Assembly (NCBI GenBank): GCA_030018605.1
Contig: JASEHP010000032.1
Coordinates: forward strand, 1-12,996
Direction of reading: 5' to 3'
DNA from: Thermodesulfovibrionales bacterium
GTDB lineage: Bacteria; Nitrospirota; Thermodesulfovibrionia; Thermodesulfovibrionales; UBA1546
DNA: 12,996 nt
The stretch's first letter is position 1; every line of letters begins with the position of its first letter. The notes under the pieces were generated by a model. That model ran no database searches, was not told the origin of the DNA, and saw only the letters and a program-made list of their open reading frames with translations. Position numbers and translations under genes: made by a program. Shown piece after piece: positions 1 to 6,414 of the stretch.

Positions 1-50
1 TTTTAGATGATTTAACCAGTACCTTCCCGGTTACATTTTAGATGATTTAA
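1..50. repeat. Two 15-bp direct repeats at left edge, possible IS21-like end
   Basis: The 15-mer TTTTAGATGATTTAA occurs at 1-15 and again at 36-50, a 35-bp period, with the spacer CCAGTACCTTCCCGGTTACA between the copies. Short repeated blocks with this spacing resemble the multiple internal terminal repeats of IS21-family elements, but no transposase is inside the window and the element's exact tip cannot be placed. Only two copies are visible and the array may continue to the left. The identification as an IS end is an inference. Confidence 0.4.
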
Positions 51-59
51 TGCGTTTGC

Positions 60-89
60 TTGACTAAATTAGAGTCTACATCATATACT
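60..89 (+). promoter_or_regulatory. Sigma70-like promoter for the R-M genes
   Basis: TTGACT at 60-65 and TATACT at 84-89 are separated by 18 bp, close to the sigma70 consensus. The predicted start would be near 96, leaving about 60 nt of leader before the methyltransferase ATG at 156. A short AT-rich inverted repeat (ATACT...AGTAT, about 106-122) lies in this leader. No controller (C) protein gene is present to match it. Confidence 0.5.
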
Positions 90-155
90 TTACCATACTA
101 TAGAGCAGTATAAAAAAAGCGGCGAAATAGAAAAATATATATTAATCGGGGAAGA

Positions 156-1007
156 ATGAAGTCGGATGTTTTAACCTCAGATTTACAAATACTTACTGGC
201 GATTGTCGAGAACTTCTCCCTGCTCTACCCCCTGAATCTGTCCAGTGCTGCGTTACTTCGCCGCCTTATTGGGGACTGCGCGATTATGACCATCCGTCTC
301 AGATCGGCGCAGAACCATCACCAGTTAAATATGTTGAAAATCTTGTAGAAATATTCTCTAAAGTCAAGCGCATATTACGAAAGGACGGCACCCTTTGGTT
401 AAACGTAGGCGATGGATATGCTCGCAATGGTGGAACCGGTAATTGTGGACCTAATGCAATAGTTGGTAATACAAAAAAACTTATTCAGAAACGCAATTGC
501 AAAGTCCCGAATTGTTGGGGATTGAAAGACAGGGATTTGATGGGCTTACCATGGCGAGTTGCATTTGCATTACAATCAGATGGTTGGATATTCAGATCAA
601 GAATAACATGGGTAAAAAAAACCGCCATGCCAGAGAGTGTAAAAAACAGACCGACAAATGCAACTGAGGAAATTTTTCTGATGTCTAAATCACCAACTTA
701 CTATTACAATTCAGACGCCGTGCGGGAAACATCTGGCGCTAATTTGAGAAATTTCTGGGTGTTAGGTCCCGATACTAGTGGTAATGGACATCCAGCAACT
801 TTTCCGCGTGAATTAGCGCGGCGGTGCATTCTTCTCGGTAGTCAAACCAGCGATACAATATTAGATCCATTTGGCGGATCCGGCACCACAGGCGTAGTAG
901 CCCAAGAATTGAATCGTCGTGCAATTCTCATTGAAATAAATCCTAAATATACCAAATTTTCAAAGGAACGGATAAGGCATGACAACCCCAAAATCCTCTG
1001 GCTCTAA
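156..1007 (+). CDS. Site-specific DNA methyltransferase (beta class, N4-cytosine or N6-adenine)
   Basis: This 283-residue protein is a SAM-dependent DNA amino-methyltransferase, the modification half of a type II R-M pair. The catalytic motif IV (TSPPYWGLRDY, SPPY at residues 35-38) comes first, and the SAM-binding motif I (DPFGGSGTTG, 237-246) comes near the C-terminus, which is the beta-class order. SPPY is common in N4-cytosine enzymes, but some N6-adenine enzymes have it too, so the methylated base is unresolved. A middle segment (about 130-190, LPWRVAFALQSDGW and ITWVKK) is typical of these enzymes, and the length is normal. A GGGGAAG-type ribosome site sits just before the ATG. The 3' end overlaps the HNH gene by 29 bp in another frame, implying co-translation. 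The recognition sequence cannot be told from the protein alone. Confidence 0.9.
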   Translation: MKSDVLTSDLQILTGDCRELLPALPPESVQCCVTSPPYWGLRDYDHPSQIGAEPSPVKYVENLVEIFSKVKRILRKDGTLWLNVGDGYARNGGTGNCGPNAIVGNTKKLIQKRNCKVPNCWGLKDRDLMGLPWRVAFALQSDGWIFRSRITWVKKTAMPESVKNRPTNATEEIFLMSKSPTYYYNSDAVRETSGANLRNFWVLGPDTSGNGHPATFPRELARRCILLGSQTSDTILDPFGGSGTTGVVAQELNRRAILIEINPKYTKFSKERIRHDNPKILWL

Positions 1008-1548
1008 AGAATTAATCCTTAATTATCTTCTTGCAAATATTGGCAAAGTTTTAGAATCGAAGCAGATTCAAAAGGCGAGCGGCGGAGCAGTTGAGTGGGC
1101 AAGACGGGTCCGCGAGCTTCGGAATGAGGAAGGTTACCAAATCCTTTCCCACAAAGATCGAGCGGATTTAAAGCCAGGCCAGTATCTTCTCGAAACAACA
1201 GTTCGAATCCCAGCTTTTAAGCGTGGAATATCAAAAGAGACGCGCGCGTGGGTTTTAGAACGTAATGGTTATACTTGCCAGATGTGCGGTGTCGCGGCTA
1301 GTGATCCAGACCCACTCGGTGGTACTCGCACCGTCCGTTTGACAATCGGACATATCAAGGATAAATCCAAGGGCGGTGATGATACTCCACAAAATCTGCG
1401 CGCTATTTGTACAAACTGTAATGAGGGCTTACAAAATACTGCTCTTCCAAAGCCAGATCAAATTTATTTGCTTTCTCAAGCACGCCGCGCAACAATTAAT
1501 GACCAAAAAGTATTGCTTAATTGGCTACTCAAAAAATTTAGATTATAG
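979..1548 (+). CDS. HNH endonuclease, probable type II restriction enzyme
   Basis: This 189-residue protein starts inside the methyltransferase gene (29-bp overlap). Residues 10-75 look like a winged-helix DNA-binding part (ELILNYLLANIGKVLES..., then EWARRVRELRNEEGY). Residues 88-155 are an HNH nuclease domain: a C100-x2-C103 pair, GHI with the probable catalytic His125, Asn139 and a second pair C144-x2-C147, which together form a structural zinc site and the metal-dependent active site. I recall this wHTH-HNH layout from small nucleases beside methyltransferases in type II R-M systems. The tight overlap with a beta-class methyltransferase supports the restriction role. Its stop codon (TAG, 1546-1548) lies exactly on the junction with a truncated gene on the other strand, so the native C-terminus might differ. 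A stand-alone homing-type HNH nuclease is a less likely alternative. Confidence 0.8.
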   Translation: MTTPKSSGSKELILNYLLANIGKVLESKQIQKASGGAVEWARRVRELRNEEGYQILSHKDRADLKPGQYLLETTVRIPAFKRGISKETRAWVLERNGYTCQMCGVAASDPDPLGGTRTVRLTIGHIKDKSKGGDDTPQNLRAICTNCNEGLQNTALPKPDQIYLLSQARRATINDQKVLLNWLLKKFRL

Positions 1549-1771
1549 GTCGTCCATAAGAGGGCGAAAGCTCAACTATAACATCTCTTTCATGCGGAGG
1601 CTTCTGTGCCTTGTTTTCCATGTCCCAGCCGAGGGCTTTGAAAAATGGATTAAGGAAATCCAGCCTTACCTGAGCTTTGGGGTAGCCTTTTGAGACATAG
1701 TGGACTTTGTCCTTCTCGAACTTTGAGACCAAGGACTGGAGATTTTCTCTGAAAGAGTTGATGTCTGCCAT
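1538..1771 (-). pseudogene. 5' remnant of a type IIG / HsdR-like restriction enzyme gene
   Basis: The 77-residue reading frame matches only the extreme N-terminus of large restriction enzymes: RLDFLNPFFKALGWD (about residues 37-51) followed by ERDVIVELSPSYGRP is the entry segment of the HsdR_N-type nuclease domain in type IIG (Eco57I-like) and type I R proteins, which normally run to 800-1000 or more residues. Family-like sequence ends at GRP (codons 1555-1547), where related proteins as I recall them continue with DY. Here two Ile codons and a stop follow, read from DNA antisense to the HNH gene. The nuclease core and methylase domains are missing, so no activity is expected. It lies 79 bp after cusA on the same strand and has its own promoter. 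It is probably a relic cut when the R-M cassette arrived. Confidence 0.75.
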
Positions 1772-1797
1772 ATTTAACAGAACCGGATATTTCAGAC

Positions 1798-1826
1798 ATT
1801 ATAGAGGTTAGTTAAAGACAGGTCAA
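1798..1826 (-). promoter_or_regulatory. Strong sigma70-like promoter of the truncated restriction gene
   Basis: On the minus strand TTGACC (1826-1821) and a perfect TATAAT (1803-1798) are separated by exactly 17 bp. Transcription would start near 1791, about 20 nt before the ATG at 1771. It would read through the 77-codon remnant and then antisense into the HNH gene, because no terminator is visible between them. Confidence 0.65.
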
Positions 1827-1850
1827 ATTATTTTTTTAAATCTTGAATTT

Positions 1851-4800
1851 TTAATTTTGAATTGTTCCTTTTTTAAATTCTCTTCCCTTCCACAGCATAT
1901 AGATGGCAGGATAGATAACCAGTTCCAGAATTGTTGAAGTAATAACTCCGCCCACCATAGGAGCCGCAATGCGTTTCATGACGTCTGCGCCTGTTCCGTG
2001 GCTGAACATTATCGGGATAATGCCTGCAAGTATCACGCTTACAGTCATTATCTTCGGACGGATTCTTTTTACCGCGCCGTACATTACTGCTTCTTTTAAA
2101 TCAACAATGGAATTCAGCTTCCCTTCTTTTTTCCATCTTTCATATGCAAGCTCAAGATACAGGAGCATCACAACGCCTGTCTCGGCATCAAGCCCCGCGA
2201 GAGCGATTATGCCGACCCATACCGCAATGCTCATGTTGTAATTTAAAAAATAAAGAAGCCAGAATGAGCCTACCAATGAGAAGGGAACTGCAAGAAGGAC
2301 TATGAATGTCTTGGTCACTGACTTTGTATTCAGGTATATAAGCACAAAGATTATCAGCGCTGTGAGAGGAATGACAATCTTGAGCCTATCATGTGTTTTT
2401 ACAAGGTGCTCATATTCGCCGCTCCATTCAAGGCGGTAACCTTCAGGGATTTTCATAGAGGCGACTTTCTTCTTTGCCTCATTGACATAACCTCCGACAT
2501 CTCTTCCCGTAAAATCTATATACACATATGCCGTCAAAAGCCCCTCCTCGCTTTTTATCTGAGTGGGCCCTTTTACTATTTTTATGTCAACAAGCTCTCC
2601 CAGCGGAACCTGAAGGGTTTTCATGGATACGGGCTGAGCTGCTCCCATACCTGACTGTTGCCCACCGGATGCTGAAGGCTGATTCATAACAGGCACAAGA
2701 ACCCTTTTGAGTTTTTCAATGTCATTTCTCAATTCCCTTGAGTAGCGGACATTCACAGGGTATCTCTCTCTGCCCTCAACAGTGATTGTCAGGTTCATGC
2801 CTCCGATAGCAGTCTGCACTACTTCCTGTATATCATCAACATTAATCCCGTATCTTGCGGCTTCTTCGCGCTTGATATTGAAGTCCAGAAAATATCCTGT
2901 TGTCACCCTTTCCGCATAGGCGCTTCTTGTGCCCGGAATGTCTTTAATGATGTTTTCTAACTCCAATCCCAGTTTCTCTATTTCCTCAAGTTTTGGTCCC
3001 AAAACCTTAATTCCTACAGGAGTTCTTATGCCTGTAGAGAGCATGTCAATGCGGGCTTTTATCGGCATTGTGAAGGAATTTGCAACTCCCGGTATGCTCA
3101 GTGCATCATTCATCTCGTTTTTCAGCCCTTCAACTGTCATCCCCTTTCGCCATTCTTTTTCGGGTCTAAGATTAACAACGGTCTCGAACATCTCAAGCGG
3201 AGCAGGGTCTGTTGCTGTCTCAGCGCGGCCTGCTTTTCCGAATACCTGCGCAACTTCGGGGATTTTTTTCAGAATCTTATCCTGCAATTGAAGGAGTTTT
3301 GACACTTCGGTTATTGAAGCCGCAGGCACTGTGACAGGCATATAAAACAATGTCCCCTCATAAAGCGGAGGCATGAATTCCGAACCGAGTTTCATGAATG
3401 GATAGGCGGTAAGCGCCATGATGATTATTGCAATGACAATAACGCTTTTTTTGAATCTGAGCGCAAGATATGCGACAGGCTCATAAATTTTATGGAGGAT
3501 AATGCTTACCGGATTTTTCTCTTCAGGTTTTATTTTCCCGCGTATGAAGAGCGTCATCAGCACAGGCGTCAACGTAATCGCAAGGAAAGACGAGAAGAGC
3601 ATTGCAAAGGTTTTTGTATATGCCAGTGGTTTAAATAATCTTCCTGCCTGTGCCTGCAAAGTGAATACAGGCAAGAATCCTACAGTGATGACAAGCAGTG
3701 CAAAGAAGAGGGAAGGGCCTACCTCCTTCGCTGCGTCAATAATCACTTCCACCCTGCTGCCGTGCCTGCCGTGCAGTTCCCAGTCTTCCAGCTTTTTATG
3801 CGCATTTTCAACCATTATTATTGAAGCGTCCACCATTGCGCCGATTGCAATTGCAATGCCGCTTAAGCTCATGATATTTGAAGTGACGCCCAGATAATAC
3901 ATGCAAATGAACGAAATGATTATCGCGATAGGCAGAGTGAGTATGACAACAAGCGCGCTTGGGAGGTGGAAGAGGAATACTATGCATACGACGCTGACTG
4001 CTATAGAGAGCTTGATAATCTCTTCCTTTAATGTATCAATAGACCTGTGTATCAGATCGCTCCTGTCATAAGTTGTGATAATCTTCATTCCCTTTGGAAG
4101 GCTCGGCTCGATGTCGTTTTTTATCTTTTCTTTTACCCTGTCTATGACATTGAGGACATTCTCGCCGAATCTTACGACTACAATGCCTCCGGCGACCTCA
4201 CCTTTTCCGTCAAGCTCTGCAAGCCCTCTTCTTATCTCAGGGCCGAGCTGCACGTTTGCTATGTCTCTAAGGAATACAGGCGTTCCGCTGCCGCTTGTGC
4301 CTACAGGAACGTTTTTCAGGTCGTCAAGGGTTTTGAGATAACCTCTTCCCCGTATCATGTATTCAATGCCGGAAAATTCAATGACCCTTCCTTCCACATC
4401 CTTGTTGCTTTTCCTTATTGCGTCCATCACTGTGGTTATCGGAAGGTTATATGCAAGAAGCTTGTTGGGGTCTATTGTTATCTGATACTGTTTTACGAAT
4501 CCGCCGATGCTTGCAACCTGAGATACTCCCTGCACGCCCTCAAGGGCAAGTTTTATGTTGTAATCCTGCACAGAACGTAGTTCGGAAAGGTCGTGCCTGC
4601 CTGTGTCATCAACAACAGCATAAGAGAATCCCCATCCCACGCTTGTTGCGTCAGGACCCAAAACAGGATTGACTTCAGAAGGAATTTTATTTTTTACTGA
4701 CTGAAGGTATTCAAGCACCCTGCTTCGCGCCCAGTAGATATCGGTACCTTCTTCAAAGATTACATAAATAAACGAGCTTCCGAGATAAGAGAAACCTCTT

Positions 4801-5045
4801 ACAACCTGAACCTTTGGCGCTGCAAGAAGCGTTGATGTTATCGGATAAGTTATCTGGTCTTCAATAAGGTCAGGGCTTCTCCCTGGCCATTCCGTATAGA
4901 TTATTACCTGAGTGTCGCTGAGGTCGGGTATCGCATCCAGCGGGGTATTCTTAAGCGCCCAGTACCCCCATGCCGATAGGAAGAATACCAGCAAAAAAAT
5001 TAAAAATTTGTTTCTTGCGCTTAGTTCTATTATTTTTTCTATCAT
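1851..5045 (-). CDS. cusA: CusA-type Cu(I)/Ag(I) efflux RND transporter, inner membrane pump
   Basis: This 1064-residue proton-driven pump exports monovalent copper or silver through a tripartite complex with CusB and an outer membrane channel. Its length is normal for the heavy-metal RND family. The TM4 signature GAMVDASIIMVENAHKKLE (402-420, Asp406 in the membrane) is the type found in monovalent-cation pumps. The three metal-binding methionines of E. coli CusA (573, 623, 672) correspond to Met569 (LFYMP), Met619 (PLEMFE) and Met668 (RIDMLSTGI), with a constant offset of four. TM1 is at about 14-30, and further TM groups lie at about 345-500 and 530-550 and near the C-terminus. An unusual Gly/Gln/Ser-rich loop occupies about 786-808. 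A weak ribosome site (GGATAATCA) precedes the ATG, and a palindromic repeat separates it from cusB. It is last of the transcribed run. Confidence 0.95.
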   Translation of the reverse strand: MIEKIIELSARNKFLIFLLVFFLSAWGYWALKNTPLDAIPDLSDTQVIIYTEWPGRSPDLIEDQITYPITSTLLAAPKVQVVRGFSYLGSSFIYVIFEEGTDIYWARSRVLEYLQSVKNKIPSEVNPVLGPDATSVGWGFSYAVVDDTGRHDLSELRSVQDYNIKLALEGVQGVSQVASIGGFVKQYQITIDPNKLLAYNLPITTVMDAIRKSNKDVEGRVIEFSGIEYMIRGRGYLKTLDDLKNVPVGTSGSGTPVFLRDIANVQLGPEIRRGLAELDGKGEVAGGIVVVRFGENVLNVIDRVKEKIKNDIEPSLPKGMKIITTYDRSDLIHRSIDTLKEEIIKLSIAVSVVCIVFLFHLPSALVVILTLPIAIIISFICMYYLGVTSNIMSLSGIAIAIGAMVDASIIMVENAHKKLEDWELHGRHGSRVEVIIDAAKEVGPSLFFALLVITVGFLPVFTLQAQAGRLFKPLAYTKTFAMLFSSFLAITLTPVLMTLFIRGKIKPEEKNPVSIILHKIYEPVAYLALRFKKSVIVIAIIIMALTAYPFMKLGSEFMPPLYEGTLFYMPVTVPAASITEVSKLLQLQDKILKKIPEVAQVFGKAGRAETATDPAPLEMFETVVNLRPEKEWRKGMTVEGLKNEMNDALSIPGVANSFTMPIKARIDMLSTGIRTPVGIKVLGPKLEEIEKLGLELENIIKDIPGTRSAYAERVTTGYFLDFNIKREEAARYGINVDDIQEVVQTAIGGMNLTITVEGRERYPVNVRYSRELRNDIEKLKRVLVPVMNQPSASGGQQSGMGAAQPVSMKTLQVPLGELVDIKIVKGPTQIKSEEGLLTAYVYIDFTGRDVGGYVNEAKKKVASMKIPEGYRLEWSGEYEHLVKTHDRLKIVIPLTALIIFVLIYLNTKSVTKTFIVLLAVPFSLVGSFWLLYFLNYNMSIAVWVGIIALAGLDAETGVVMLLYLELAYERWKKEGKLNSIVDLKEAVMYGAVKRIRPKIMTVSVILAGIIPIMFSHGTGADVMKRIAAPMVGGVITSTILELVIYPAIYMLWKGREFKKGTIQN

Positions 5046-5059
5046 TGATTATCCATAAA

Positions 5060-5131
5060 TGTCATGCTGAACTTGTTTCAGCATCCCCTAAGTACACAAT
5101 TTTAATACCCTGAAACGAGTTCATGGTGACA
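5060..5131. repeat. MITE-like palindromic repeat between cusB and cusA
   Basis: This 72-bp element has imperfect 25-bp inverted ends: TGTCATGCTGAACTTGTTTC... at 5060-5084 against the complement of 5107-5131, with 19 of 25 positions matching, including TGTCA, TGAACT and GTTTCAG. A shorter nested hairpin, ATGCTGAA / TTCAGCAT, lies at 5064-5084. It carries no coding sequence. Similar palindromes are scattered in many environmental bacterial genomes. It fills most of the 98-bp gap, so in the mRNA it would fold just before cusA and might tune cusA translation or the mRNA 3' end. Confidence 0.65.
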
Positions 5132-5143
5132 GTTTGAAAGAGT

Positions 5144-6379
5144 TTAATGTCTATGCCCTCCAAGAGGTTTTATCCCTTTTAACTGCGCCTCTGAGTCAAT
5201 CAGGAAGTTGCCTGATGACGCCACTTTTTCCCCTGACTTTATTCCTTTAAGGACTTCTGCCATGCCCTCAGCCTTAAGCCCTAACATTACCTCTCTCGGC
5301 TCAAAATACCCTTCTCCTTTATCAACATAAACTATCTGCCTTATTCCGGTATCAATCACAGCGCTTTCAGGGATAACGAGTTTACTGCCTAAATTGATTT
5401 TTACTTCTACGTTGGTGAACATCTGCGGTTTGAGCTGTCCGCCCGGGTTTGCTATTGTGAACCTTACCTTTGCTGTTCTTGTTTCGCCTGCAAGAGAAGG
5501 GTAGATGTAGTCAATCGTTGATGAAAATTCCCTGCCCGGGAAATAGCTCAGACTTATCTTTGCGGTCTGCCCTGTTTTCATTAAATGCACTTCATATTCG
5601 TATATGTCTGACACTATCCAGACCGTTGAAATATCTGCAATGTCAAATAGCTTTTCGCCGGACATAACGCGCATTCCCTGCAATGCTGTTTTCTGTACGA
5701 CATAGCCGCTTGCAGGACTGTATATGGTTAATGTTTTTATAGTTTTTCCTGCTTCTTCAATTTTTTTAATCTGTGCGTCATTTATATCCCATAACCTCAG
5801 CCTCTGTTTTGCCGCTTCAATTATTGTTTCGGCATCCTTTGAAAGCATTTTGCCTACGGCGCTCTCTTTGTCAGCGCCGGGTTTTGCCCACTTAAGCACG
5901 TTTAAAAATTCCTGCTGCGTTGCGACAAGCTCCGGGCTGTAGATCTCCGCAAGCGGCTCGTCTTTTTTGACGTACCTGCCTGTGTAGTCAACATGGAGTT
6001 TTTCAATCCAGCCTTCAAACTTAGTGTTGACAGTCGCAAGCCTTCTTTCATCGTATTCGATACGTCCTACTGTCCTGATAATCTTCTGCATCGGTTTCAC
6101 AGATGCGGCAACTGTTTTTACGCCTATCAACTGCTGTTTTTCAAGAGGGATCTCAACTGTCGGAACTTCCTCTGTCTGCTCTTTCTGCTGCGTTTCAACC
6201 TGAGCCGGCTGTTCTTTTTTATTCTCTACAGTGTGTCCCTGATGCGCAGGAGCCGCTGTTTGTACAGATGCCTGAGGTTTGCTTTTTGCAGGGCTTTTCA
6301 GGAACTCCGGTTTTAGGAGATAGAATAGGACTCCCAATATCAAAATTGATACAATGGCAAATATTATTTTTTTCTTCAT
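5144..6379 (-). CDS. cusB: CusB-type periplasmic adaptor of the copper efflux RND system
   Basis: This 411-residue membrane-fusion protein links the CusA pump to the outer membrane channel. A single N-terminal hydrophobic segment (about 5-22) anchors or exports it. A Lys/Gln/Glu-rich linker (30-72) follows, then the adaptor core starting at VEIPLEKQQLIGVKT. The lipoyl/barrel-sandwich signature is clear at about 110-160 (EYDERRL...FEGWIEKLHV and YSPELVATQQEFL), and a second half-lipoyl segment is at ASGYVVQKTALQG. The beta-barrel and proximal domains follow. Unlike E. coli CusB, the N-terminal region has no metal-binding methionines; it has only His46/His49 (HQGH), and the tail ends GGHRH. An AAGGGG ribosome site lies 8 nt before the ATG. 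The gene starts 35 bp after the channel gene and is co-transcribed with it. It could also act with a related divalent-metal pump, but the CusA neighbour argues for Cu/Ag. Confidence 0.9.
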   Translation of the reverse strand: MKKKIIFAIVSILILGVLFYLLKPEFLKSPAKSKPQASVQTAAPAHQGHTVENKKEQPAQVETQQKEQTEEVPTVEIPLEKQQLIGVKTVAASVKPMQKIIRTVGRIEYDERRLATVNTKFEGWIEKLHVDYTGRYVKKDEPLAEIYSPELVATQQEFLNVLKWAKPGADKESAVGKMLSKDAETIIEAAKQRLRLWDINDAQIKKIEEAGKTIKTLTIYSPASGYVVQKTALQGMRVMSGEKLFDIADISTVWIVSDIYEYEVHLMKTGQTAKISLSYFPGREFSSTIDYIYPSLAGETRTAKVRFTIANPGGQLKPQMFTNVEVKINLGSKLVIPESAVIDTGIRQIVYVDKGEGYFEPREVMLGLKAEGMAEVLKGIKSGEKVASSGNFLIDSEAQLKGIKPLGGHRH

Positions 6380-6414
6380 TTGAAACGCCCCTTAAGTTTT
6401 ATATTAAATTTTTG

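Noticed and set aside
1..50. CRISPR array
   Set aside because: Only two AT-rich 15-bp copies are visible with a 20-bp spacer, too short for CRISPR repeats, and no cas genes are present.
100..130. C-box of an R-M controller protein
   Set aside because: The ATACT...AGTAT repeat is short and AT-rich, does not match known C-box halves, and no controller gene is adjacent.
1827..1850. Terminator after cusA
   Set aside because: The sequence is only AT-rich, with no GC stem; no intrinsic terminator is visible.
3502..4580. Plus-strand open frames inside cusA
   Set aside because: They are antisense shadows of a strongly conserved transporter, with no recognisable domains or ribosome sites.
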